64,000 nt of DNA from assembly GCF_900474295.1 (NCBI RefSeq), contig NZ_UCOB01000031.1, forward strand, positions 1-64,000. Reading direction: 5' to 3'. This document shows, piece by piece, positions 27,905-35,327 of this stretch; the first letter of the stretch is position 1; the number at the start of each line of letters is the position of its first letter. The stretch comes from Synechococcus sp. UW140. Its GTDB lineage: Bacteria > Cyanobacteriota > Cyanobacteriia > PCC-6307 > Cyanobiaceae. Made by a program: the position numbers and the translations under genes. The notes beneath the pieces were generated by a model. That model ran no database searches and had not been told where the DNA came from. It saw nothing but the letters and a program-made list of their open reading frames with translations.

Positions 27905-28423
27905 TCATTTCATGCTGACTTTCGTGCTCGGGGACTGATTGCCATGTGCGATTGCTTCTAGGCGTTCGAGCCGTGCCATCAACTCTTTCTTTTGCGGCTC
28001 TATAGATTCGTGCCTTGCTTTAATCGCCTTATTTTATTCCTGGTAGTCCTATTCGCATCCTGCACTGCATCTAGCCGCGACTTCAGTTGCTCATGATTAT
28101 TGTTAGATGTTTGAATGTTTCCTAGCTTAAAAATCAAGCCAGCACGACCAGCAACGTTCGAAAGAGATCCACTCCTGTAATCTGCTTGACCACCAAACAC
28201 ATAAGAACCACCTGCGTTAAATGACAACCGGTTGTTGGCCTTCACAGCACAACCAACACTCATTGCATAACGACTGCTGTAGCCACCAGTCCCAACACAA
28301 CAAGACAATGGTGAGTCTTCTGCAACCGCTGGACGTGCTGTTATCGCAGTGGAGAGTGCTGTTGCGCCTTCTGGCCAAGAAAAAGGAGGGGTTTCTCCCT
28401 CCTTGATCCCCCTATCCAGACGC
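27905..28423 (-). pseudogene. Broken YadA-like surface protein C-terminal fragment
   Basis: Minus-strand reading from about 28423 gives an open frame without any ATG until the middle. It contains the glycine/tyrosine pattern of YadA-like proteins of marine Synechococcus: SCCVGTGGYSSRYAMSVGCAV, then NNRLSFNAGGSYVFGG and NVAGRAGLIFKLG. A coiled-coil part (QLKSRLDAVQDANRTT) follows and runs into a stop at 28000. Reading the other frame past about 28045 continues with KELMARLERLEAIA and a stop at 27905, which is the expected end of such proteins. A 1-2 base slip near 28040-28050 therefore broke the gene. The N-terminal passenger is missing. Confidence 0.6.
28377..28404 (-). terminator. Rho-independent terminator-like hairpin, minus strand
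   Basis: A perfect 8-bp stem (AAGGAGGG / CCCTCCTT) with a 6-base loop is followed, on the minus strand, by five T residues. It is oriented to stop minus-strand transcription, but no minus-strand gene is recognisable upstream (28424-28647). It lies inside the open frame of the YadA-like remnant. Confidence 0.6.
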
Positions 28424-28647
28424 CATCAAGGTGTCCTTGTGCCCATAGTGCGGTCTGATGATGGCGAATCAATAGGCAGAAGCACTGGTTGGCTGGCAAC
28501 TTTCTTTCAAACGTTTGATATGGACTACGTTTTGGTCAGAGTCGACTGTGTTTTTAATCGCAAGCCCACAGGCGACATAAAATCAACTAGGTAGCCACGC
28601 TTCGCATGTGAGCTTTCTTAACGTTTTCTTGTGAATGACTTCGTTTT

Positions 28648-28806
28648 ATGCTCCCTCTCCACCAGCAGTTTGAGAAGCGGCTCCTTGCTGAGGCGATCGA
28701 AAGCTCAACGGATCTCGATGAATTGAAATCCGTCGCTCGAGACCTGCTGGAGCTTTATTTTCAGCAGAAGCATGCAACAGCAGCGATTGTTTCCGGCAAA
28801 ATCTAA
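28648..28806 (+). CDS. Small hypothetical helical protein, 52 residues
   Basis: ATG 28648 opens a 52-codon frame: MLPLHQQFEKRLLAEAIESS, then DLDELKSVARDLLELYFQQK, ending IVSGKI. It is strongly helical and amphipathic and has a good bias for real coding. It resembles short conserved picocyanobacterial proteins of unknown role, but is not a convincing NblA. A preceding AT-rich leader may hold a promoter. Confidence 0.6.
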   Translation: MLPLHQQFEKRLLAEAIESSTDLDELKSVARDLLELYFQQKHATAAIVSGKI

Positions 28807-29071
28807 GCGTCAGGCCGCTTGTGGCGAGCTGGGGTGTGGTTGCTCGGCTTGCGGCTGGATTGGATCGGGGGCCTGTGACTTGAACGGTTCAATCGTCTCT
28901 GGCATCAATGCTGAGCCGGCCTCAATTGCCCGCATTGGCTGACATGACTTTGCAAAAGTTTATGATATCTACTCTTTCTGCCTGCTTTTGGCCGTGATCC
29001 CAAAGGGAATCAAGCGATTCCGTGTGATTTTTGAGAAGTTTGGGAAAGTAAAAATAACTTAATGCAGCTCA
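28807..29071. other. Intergenic stretch, no gene seen
   Basis: This roughly 265-base gap has no frame I trust on either strand. The right part is AT-rich (TTTGCAAAAGTTTATGATATC region around 28950-28970) and may hold a promoter for the next plus-strand frame. No hairpin with a T-run is evident. Confidence 0.4.
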
Positions 29072-29296
29072 GTGATTCGCATTCAACAATTGACGATCCA
29101 TGGTTGGACCACTTTGGGCTTCAATCTCGAGATCCACGAGGCCCTGCTCAAGGCCAAGGACCTGTCTGCGCAAACCAGTCACTCCTATCGTCTCGTCAAT
29201 GATGATTTGGAAATGATCTGCTTCTTGAGGGGTGGTGCAATGAGGCTTGGCTCGCAGGATTCTGATGATCAAGCCCCAATGGTTGTGGGTGCCTAA
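29072..29296 (+). CDS. Possible small hypothetical protein, 74 residues
   Basis: A frame from GTG 29072, MIRIQQLTIHGWTTLGFNLEIHEALL..., mid-section SYRLVNDDLEMICFLRGGA. It is soluble and its composition is plausible for a protein, but the start codon is weak, and the opposite strand carries an almost equally long frame. No family recognised. Confidence 0.42.
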   Translation: MIRIQQLTIHGWTTLGFNLEIHEALLKAKDLSAQTSHSYRLVNDDLEMICFLRGGAMRLGSQDSDDQAPMVVGA

Positions 29297-29398
29297 CGTC
29301 GCCTTTCTTTCGGTTTGCGTTGTGCTTAGCCGCGCTCACTGCCTGATCTGTGGAGTTTTGAACTGCTTCAAGTGATGCCTCCTGCTGATGGGCTCCTC

Positions 29399-30007
29399 TC
29401 AATCAGAGGAGCAGGAATCGTTGCTAGAGCTGCTATCGCTTGAGTCACATGAATTGTCTTGATTGTCATGATCCCCATGGCTTTGCATCGACCTGAAGGC
29501 CTCATCTTCGATGTAATCCTGTGCTGTTGTCTGGCTTGATTTGCGTGTCGTTTCCCTCGCTGTATCGGCTTGCTGTTTGATGCTTGCGATTTGCCAGAAG
29601 AGCCAAATGACGACGAGGGCTATTAATCCTACGGCGGGGAGATATGAGTCCAAGCCGATCTGGTAGGTGGGTGTTGGGTTGGGGATCTTGCCCTCGGTTT
29701 GTAGCGCTTTTGTTAGGTCAGCATTGAGGTCGTAATACGACTCTCCTGGTTTAGTGCTGCCTGGCTCGACCTTGGCAAGTACATAACTGTCGACGAAAAT
29801 CTGGTATGGAATGATGAAATTTTCGGTTTTAATTAGCGCTGCGTAGCAAACATTTGTGGGTTTATTTTCGTTGTCGTTGATTGTGAATGTCTTCAGTCCA
29901 TCGATGCATTTCAACTCTTCGCCGGTTCCCATTTGGTAGAAGAAGCCGAGGGCTGGTTGTGGCCATTCGGTGAGGAGTTGGCCAAAGTTTCGTGATGAGT
30001 TGTTCAC
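29399..30007 (-). CDS. Hypothetical single-pass membrane protein, 202 residues
   Basis: Residues 1-110 form a domain with two Cys (ELKCIDGLKTFTI and NVCYAAL) and conserved-looking IIPYQIFVDSYVLAKV. A single transmembrane helix follows (YLPAVGLIALVVIWLFWQIAS, about 123-143), then a charged/serine-rich tail ending in a run of Asp/Ser/Asn with Cys. The two cysteines could form a disulfide on the outer face. An 8-bp inverted repeat (GCTCCTCT / AGAGGAGC, 29392-29412) overlaps its stop and may protect or terminate the transcript. Family unknown. Confidence 0.6.
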   Translation of the reverse strand: MNNSSRNFGQLLTEWPQPALGFFYQMGTGEELKCIDGLKTFTINDNENKPTNVCYAALIKTENFIIPYQIFVDSYVLAKVEPGSTKPGESYYDLNADLTKALQTEGKIPNPTPTYQIGLDSYLPAVGLIALVVIWLFWQIASIKQQADTARETTRKSSQTTAQDYIEDEAFRSMQSHGDHDNQDNSCDSSDSSSSNDSCSSD

Positions 30008-30262
30008 GACTACTCCTGTTTGGTTTGAATAGTATGGCTTTGTGGATCGTTCGTAGATTCTTGTTCTACAAGTGGCAATAATTATTTTTGTTGTGGGACC
30101 TGCCTAGGCGTGCATTGCTGTTGAGTTGCTTGGTCGAGCCTTTTCGGGCTCCTGCCTGCTGCGCGCTTGCCGAGGGCTGTCTCTTGGCTTGAGCAGGGCA
30201 TTTGCTAGCAGCGTTGGATGGGCAACAGGTGGCCTCAGTGGCGGCCAGTCCTTCAGCGGCGT

Positions 30263-30475
30263 TTACTTGGCCTGAGTTGCCTTGACTTCGTCTCTGTAGT
30301 TCTTGCAGTTGTAAGACGAGTTGCTTACTGGCGTTGTCTCGTCTGATGCGCATCGGAAGCCTTCCCGGAACGATGCGCGTTTGGCCTCGTCAAGTTGGGC
30401 AATGCCAAGAACTCCAAGCACCACCAGTACCACCAGAGAGATGCCAGCACCTGTTCCTCTTGGGTAAAACCGCAT
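30263..30475 (-). CDS. Small hypothetical membrane protein, 70 residues
   Basis: From ATG 30475 (an alternative start at 30496 adds seven residues): MRFYPRGTGAGISLVVLVVL, a membrane span (residues 12-27), then a soluble part with two cysteines (FREGFRCASDE, SSYNCKNYRDEV). The C-terminal soluble part with a possible disulfide suggests a periplasmic or lumenal face. No family recognised. A GAGCC...GGCTC hairpin around 30137-30155 lies downstream. Confidence 0.55.
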   Translation of the reverse strand: MRFYPRGTGAGISLVVLVVLGVLGIAQLDEAKRASFREGFRCASDETTPVSNSSYNCKNYRDEVKATQAK

Positions 30476-30604
30476 GGTCTTGGATGAACGCTCCATTGTT
30501 CATTTTGGCATGACCAAGGCCGCTGAAGCTGATGGATTGGGATTAGGTGCCAGCCTGTGATGTCGTCTGTTGAATGCTCGTCTGCTCTGTTTTGGTGTGG
30601 CCGA

Positions 30605-30663
30605 GATCGCGCTTGTGAATGAACGCGATCTGTCTCGGCTGCAGAGTCAATTGCAGAGTCAAT
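30605..30663. repeat. Inverted repeat plus tandem 12-mer
   Basis: A perfect 7-bp inverted repeat (GATCGCG at 30605-30611, CGCGATC at 30624-30630) with a 12-base loop, extendable by imperfect pairing, is followed by two exact tandem copies of TGCAGAGTCAAT (30640-30651 and 30652-30663). It lies in the gap between the Coq4-family gene and the small membrane protein gene, on a strand-neutral basis. Function unknown. Confidence 0.5.
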
Positions 30664-30727
30664 CCTGCTTGGCTTGACTGCACTGATTGTTTGCTCCAGC
30701 TCGTCTCTGTTGGAGTGTGAGTGATCA

Positions 30728-31405
30728 TTAGTAAGAGGCACTAATGATTTCGGGTGCCGGGACCCTCACTCCTAGTTCTTGGCGCCATTCGTCCAGGGGT
30801 TTGTCCCATCCCTCTTCCCATGTCTGCACCACCAGTGGAGCAGCTTCCAGGCCGATGCGATTGCCATGAGCAATGCCGCAGCTGATCGCCTCTAGTTCTG
30901 CTGGTTGAAAGCGAACGGATTTGAAACTTGCCAGCAAGTTGAGGAGCACATAGGCGGGAAAGCCGATTTGGGTGGCTGTGATCGCTAGCACCCCTGATTC
31001 CCCCGCTGGCTCTGTATTGAAGCCAGCGATGACATGGTGAATATCGTGGGTGGTGGCGATCCGCTGGGTGAGCCAGAGGGCCTCGCTGCTTGTGTCGCGC
31101 GGCCGGAAGAACTCCGGGTCGTAATTCAACTTGCGAATCATGCCCGCATAGGCATGGCCCAGCGTGTCTTCGGGTAACGCAGACAGCGCATCTAAGTCCG
31201 GTTGGAATGGTGGATAGCGTTGCTCGATCAGCTCGGCGCCGCCGGGTAATGCGCGAAATCGCTCCACGCACACTGTCATCGCTTCGCTGTCGATGAAGTT
31301 GTCAACCAGATCAGCGACGCTGTCCAGTCCACCGCCCGTTTTGGCGAGATCCCGAAGAATCCCGAGATTCCTAACGGATCGGAGAAGTTCTCTGGCCTTG
31401 CCCAT
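30728..31405 (-). CDS. Coq4-family protein
   Basis: A 225-residue protein with the Coq4 pattern: THDIHHVIAGFNTEPAGE (HDxxH plus a downstream Glu, the metal site of the family), an N-terminal helical part, and FPAYVLLNLLASFKS. In eukaryotes and some bacteria Coq4 acts in ubiquinone ring modification. Cyanobacteria make plastoquinone and lack classical ubiquinone, so the role here is open: perhaps plastoquinone or another prenyl-quinone reaction (inference). It overlaps the 3' end of the MFS gene by 35 bases and is probably translated from the same mRNA. Confidence 0.75.
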   Translation of the reverse strand: MGKARELLRSVRNLGILRDLAKTGGGLDSVADLVDNFIDSEAMTVCVERFRALPGGAELIEQRYPPFQPDLDALSALPEDTLGHAYAGMIRKLNYDPEFFRPRDTSSEALWLTQRIATTHDIHHVIAGFNTEPAGESGVLAITATQIGFPAYVLLNLLASFKSVRFQPAELEAISCGIAHGNRIGLEAAPLVVQTWEEGWDKPLDEWRQELGVRVPAPEIISASY

Positions 31406-32693
31406 CGATGTCGGCCTCCAGATGAAGAGTGGCTAGTTCCGCTGTATAGCGCGGGCGCACATTCTTGAGCAGGGGGAGGCTGACGACACACAGTCCTGCC
31501 ATCAGTAGCCAGAGGCTGAGGCCATGACCTTGGTAATCCATCAGGGCTCCGGTCACGAGCGGCGCACCTGTGGCACTGATGGCGAAGCACTGGGAGAAGA
31601 GAGCCATCGCCAAGCCCCGATGTTGCAGGGGCGTTTCCTCGATCATCGCTTCTGCCGCTGTTGGCAAGAACGCCGCCTTGCCGAAGGCCATCGGTACAAC
31701 CGCGACGGTGATCAGGACAATTCCTCCGCTCCAGAGGGCTGAACAGGCCAGCAGTAGACCGCCGATGCTGAAGCTGCAGAGGCCGATGCCAAGCCCAAAG
31801 CGAAGGCTTCGCTGTGCCACCCAGTTGCCAACTGGCCACTGCAGCAGAACCAGCCATCCGAGCTCGAGGGCAATCACGACGCCACACCAGGCTGGGCTCA
31901 GGGCCGGTCTTTCCAATCCACCACGGACCAGATCAAGGGGCAGGGCACTCTGGAGCAGTGACACCATTGCCGTAGCCACGATGCTCACCAGCAGCACCGG
32001 CAGCAGTGGCATGACCCAGCCAAAACTGGAGTCGCTGTTGTGGCTGATGCCATCGTTGACGCCGATTTCTGCGTCTGCTTTGAGCAGCGACTCACGGCCA
32101 TCCGGTAGAGGCTTCACGGTGAGGATCATCAACATCGTGACCACCGCAATGGCTTCAATCACGTAGACCCCGCGGATCATCCCGAAGGCGGCGAGCAAGG
32201 CGCCTCCTAGAGCGCCAATCGCAACACCAACGGCATCCGCACTGCGGGCTAGGGCATAGCCGCGGCTGGATGGGACGCTGCCGCTGCTCAGTGGAACCGC
32301 CAGTTCGATCGCCGGGAAGTAGAGCCCAGCGGCGATCCCGATCAGCATCTGACCACTGAGATAACCCTGGAAGGTGTTGGAGGGCAGCAGCACCAGGTCG
32401 GCCATTAGTGCAAGCAGTGCGGCACCACGCACTGGCCAGGAACAGCTCAAACCGCGGTCGAGCAGGATCCCGTTCACGAGCCGCACCAAGGTGCCGACCA
32501 GTGCCGCGGCGGCTAATCCCTGACCGACCTGGCTGGCTGAGAGGTCGACCTGGTGAAAAATGATCGGAGTCATGTAGATCACGCCACCGGCGCCGATCGA
32601 CGCCAGCAAACGAATCCATGCCACTTCCTGCAATGTTGCGGGAAACTGGTTCCACCAGTTCAAGGGCCTGGGCCTTGCGACGACGACGCTCAA
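31371..32693 (-). CDS. MFS transporter
   Basis: A 440-residue protein with about twelve hydrophobic spans. The motif-A-like loop is NGILLDRGLSC after span 2, and there is a charged middle loop (about residues 195-220, KADAEIGVNDGISH). MFS substrates cannot be read from sequence; export of a small metabolite or drug is as likely as import. It starts close to the divergent DUF1400 hydrolase gene (GTG 32720), leaving only about 26 bases between the starts, and overlaps the Coq4 gene at its end. Confidence 0.8.
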   Translation of the reverse strand: MSVVVARPRPLNWWNQFPATLQEVAWIRLLASIGAGGVIYMTPIIFHQVDLSASQVGQGLAAAALVGTLVRLVNGILLDRGLSCSWPVRGAALLALMADLVLLPSNTFQGYLSGQMLIGIAAGLYFPAIELAVPLSSGSVPSSRGYALARSADAVGVAIGALGGALLAAFGMIRGVYVIEAIAVVTMLMILTVKPLPDGRESLLKADAEIGVNDGISHNSDSSFGWVMPLLPVLLVSIVATAMVSLLQSALPLDLVRGGLERPALSPAWCGVVIALELGWLVLLQWPVGNWVAQRSLRFGLGIGLCSFSIGGLLLACSALWSGGIVLITVAVVPMAFGKAAFLPTAAEAMIEETPLQHRGLAMALFSQCFAISATGAPLVTGALMDYQGHGLSLWLLMAGLCVVSLPLLKNVRPRYTAELATLHLEADIDGQGQRTSPIR

Positions 32694-32719
32694 CAGGACG
32701 TCCCACGCGGTGGTGGGCG

Positions 32720-34297
32720 GTGAAGGGTTTGGCCCTCAGTCTGCTGCTCTCACTGGTGTCACCGTGCCCAATCCAGGCCGCTGATCAGCTGGAGGTCACG
32801 TTCGATGGTGTGGTGATCCCAGTTGACATCACGGATCTGGTCGCCTGGGGGCGTTCCGGTGGTGTCTCCAACACAGAACTAGGGATTTGGCTGGATTTGC
32901 TCGAGCCGGCCAGTCGTCGGGGAATGCTTGAGCTGTTGCGAGCGCCATTAATCACCAACCGCAGCATGGCCCGACAGATGCTCGACAGCTGGGCCGGGCG
33001 TCGCCTGTTGGATGAGGTTGCCGATCTTGTGCGGGTGGATGACGACACCGTCGGCGTCACTGTGCTCAATACCCTGGAGGTTCTGCTCAGCAAGCAGCCC
33101 CACGTCACCAGTTTGGATCTGCTTGAAGCCTTGCCTGCGAAGCGGGTGCGTCTCGACCTCGACGGTTTGCTTGGAGTCGCCGAGCATTGGCGAGGCCAGT
33201 TGAAGCACCAGCAAGCCCTGGTGAATCGGCTCGATCAGATTCCGATCACTGCGGTGGCACCCAGTCAGTCGATCTCGATCGATGCCACGACCGGCCGCAC
33301 ACCGCTCCCCCAGGCTCTAACTGTTTCGCACCGTCCCAGGCCGCTGCAGTTGCAGCTGTGGCAGCCGCCTGCAGAACGGTTTCGATCCAATGCTCGCGAG
33401 CGACCTTGGATTGTGCTGATGCCTGGTCTCGGCGGCAGTCCGGATCACTTCCGCTGGCTAGGCCGTCTGCTCAGTGCAAAGGGCTGGCCCGTGGTGGTGC
33501 TCGAGCATCCCGGCAGCGATTCTGAAGCCGTGGGCGCTTGGCTTCAGGGGCGTCGTCGCCCCCCTGGGGCGGAGGTGTTGCCTGACCGTCTCAAAGATCT
33601 TGAGGCGGTCCTTCAGGCTCAGACGTCAGGCTCTCTGCCTGTTGCTGGCAACAAGGTGGTGTTGGTGGGCCATTCTCTGGGCTCCCTCACCGCGTTGTTG
33701 GCAGCGGGTCTGCGTCCACAGCCTGGGTTGGAGCGTCGCTGTCGCAAGGCGCTTGATGATCTACCCCTCAGCAATCTGTCCCGTTTGCTGCAGTGCCAAC
33801 TGAGTGCTGTTCCGCTTCCCTCAATCGAACCCCCTAGCCAGCTCCTCGCAGTGGTGGGGATGAACAGCTTTGGCAGCCTCCTTTGGCCCCGCACGCGTCC
33901 GGTTCGTTTACAGGTTCCGGTCTTGTTCACTGGGGGCACGCTCGACCTGATCACACCGCCCCTGAACGAGCAGTTGGAGTTGCTCGTGGCCACGGCTCCG
34001 GCTCCTGGCAGTGGCGCTGTGGTGGTTCAGGGTGCCAGCCATTTCTCTCCGATCCGGGTTGAAGGTCAGGCTGGAGAAAGCAAGGGCAATGACCTTTTTC
34101 AGCTCGGCGAGGAGTTGGTTGGGGTTCAACCCCTGCAGGTGCAGGCCTTGCTCGGGGAAGAAATTGTGGCCTTCCTGGAAGGGATCAATGCGACCTCTTC
34201 TTCTGCCATGCCCAGTCTCGTGCACCGTCAGGTGGGGGAGCTGCATCTGCATCGGATCGACCCTGCCGGTGCGGCAAGCCTTCTCGGTGGCTCTTAG
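32720..34297 (+). CDS. Secreted alpha/beta hydrolase with DUF1400-type N-terminus
   Basis: About 525 residues from GTG 32720 (MKGLALSLLLSLVSPCPIQA), a signal peptide likely cleaved after the A-x-A region. Residues about 25-170 resemble the N-terminal domain of DUF1400 hydrolases (DQLEVTFDGVVIPVDITDL). The hydrolase domain follows: IVLMPGLGGSPDHFRWLGRLL, the elbow VLVGHSLGSLTALLA with Ser, and GASHFSPI with His. It is probably periplasmic or on the membrane surface; substrate unknown. The upstream in-frame codons overlap the MFS gene and are not chosen. Confidence 0.78.
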   Translation: MKGLALSLLLSLVSPCPIQAADQLEVTFDGVVIPVDITDLVAWGRSGGVSNTELGIWLDLLEPASRRGMLELLRAPLITNRSMARQMLDSWAGRRLLDEVADLVRVDDDTVGVTVLNTLEVLLSKQPHVTSLDLLEALPAKRVRLDLDGLLGVAEHWRGQLKHQQALVNRLDQIPITAVAPSQSISIDATTGRTPLPQALTVSHRPRPLQLQLWQPPAERFRSNARERPWIVLMPGLGGSPDHFRWLGRLLSAKGWPVVVLEHPGSDSEAVGAWLQGRRRPPGAEVLPDRLKDLEAVLQAQTSGSLPVAGNKVVLVGHSLGSLTALLAAGLRPQPGLERRCRKALDDLPLSNLSRLLQCQLSAVPLPSIEPPSQLLAVVGMNSFGSLLWPRTRPVRLQVPVLFTGGTLDLITPPLNEQLELLVATAPAPGSGAVVVQGASHFSPIRVEGQAGESKGNDLFQLGEELVGVQPLQVQALLGEEIVAFLEGINATSSSAMPSLVHRQVGELHLHRIDPAGAASLLGGS

Positions 34298-34307
34298 CGC
34301 TTCAGGA

Positions 34308-35327
34308 TTAGTAGCGCACGCGCGGATCGAGCGTCGCGACCAGCAGGTCCACGAAGACGCTAACCATCACCACGAGAGCCGCGATGACCACGACAATCCC
34401 TTGCACCACTGGGTAATCGCGCTGGTTGATGCTCTCCTGCAGGCGCAGGGCAATGCCCGGCCAGGAGAAGGTGACTTCGATCAACAGGGCGCCGCCAATC
34501 AGCGATGCAACAGTGATGCCGGCGATGGTGAGAACGGGCAGCAGCGCATTGGGCAGGGCATGGCGCAGCACGACTTGGGATTCGCTCAGGCCGCGGCTGC
34601 GGGCAGCCTCGACGTAGTCGGAACGTAAAGCTCGGCGCAGATTGAGGCGTAGGGCGTTGGTGAACACCCCGCTGAGCAGGAGCCCAAGGGTGCAGGCTGG
34701 CAAGGCCAGATGGCGCACAGCCCCATTGAGCGCAACCCAGTCGCCGCTGAGGATGCTGTCCAGGATTAGGAAACCGCTGCCCGAGGGGGGCACCAAGCTG
34801 GGTGGAAAACGTCCACCCACTGGAAGCCAGCCCAGGATGACGGCAAACAGCAGCTGGAGCAGCATCGCCACCCAGAAGGGGGGCAGGGCATAGGTGCCGA
34901 TGCCGTAGAAGCGTCCGGCCAAATCCAGCTTCCCCTCCGGACGGGCGATGCCGCTGAATCCCACGGCCAGGCCGCTCACGGCTGCCAGCGTCAGGGCCGT
35001 GATGCTCAGCTCCAGGCTGGCTGGCAATGCATCGGCAATGATCTGGCGCACCGGTTCCTGGTTGATCAATGCAGCTCCGAGGTCGCCGTGGAGCAGCCGA
35101 TTGATGAAGTCGATGTATTGATCGCTCAGGGGCATATCCAGCCCGAGCCGTTCCCGCAGCAGCGCCTTGGCGGCGGCAGGGGCCCTGCTGCCCAGGACTG
35201 CATCCACTGGGTCGCCCGGAGCGACCCGCAGGAGAAGAAACACCAGGCTGGAAATCAGCCAAAGCATCACCGGTGCCAGGGCGAGTCGGGTCGCGCCGTA
35301 GCGCAGCAGTTCGCGTCCGCGTGCCAT
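34308..35327 (-). CDS. Peptide-type ABC transporter permease (DppB/OppB)
   Basis: A 339-residue membrane protein with six spans: LAPVMLWLISSLVFLLLRVAPGDP at the N-terminus and the EAA-like loop YVEAARSRGLSESQVVLRHALPNAL, which docks to the ATPase. It is the DppB/OppB type of permease for peptides, nickel or similar solutes. It is joined by one base to the binding-protein gene upstream. The usual DppC, DppD and DppF partners are not in this window. Confidence 0.88.
   Translation of the reverse strand: MARGRELLRYGATRLALAPVMLWLISSLVFLLLRVAPGDPVDAVLGSRAPAAAKALLRERLGLDMPLSDQYIDFINRLLHGDLGAALINQEPVRQIIADALPASLELSITALTLAAVSGLAVGFSGIARPEGKLDLAGRFYGIGTYALPPFWVAMLLQLLFAVILGWLPVGGRFPPSLVPPSGSGFLILDSILSGDWVALNGAVRHLALPACTLGLLLSGVFTNALRLNLRRALRSDYVEAARSRGLSESQVVLRHALPNALLPVLTIAGITVASLIGGALLIEVTFSWPGIALRLQESINQRDYPVVQGIVVVIAALVVMVSVFVDLLVATLDPRVRY

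Noticed and set aside
28349-28594. 81-codon plus-strand frame
   Set aside because: It crosses the minus-strand terminator hairpin and the YadA-like remnant and has no recognisable features.
30066-30353. 95-codon minus-strand frame
   Set aside because: Overlaps the better supported small membrane protein gene (30263-30475) in another frame and is low-complexity.
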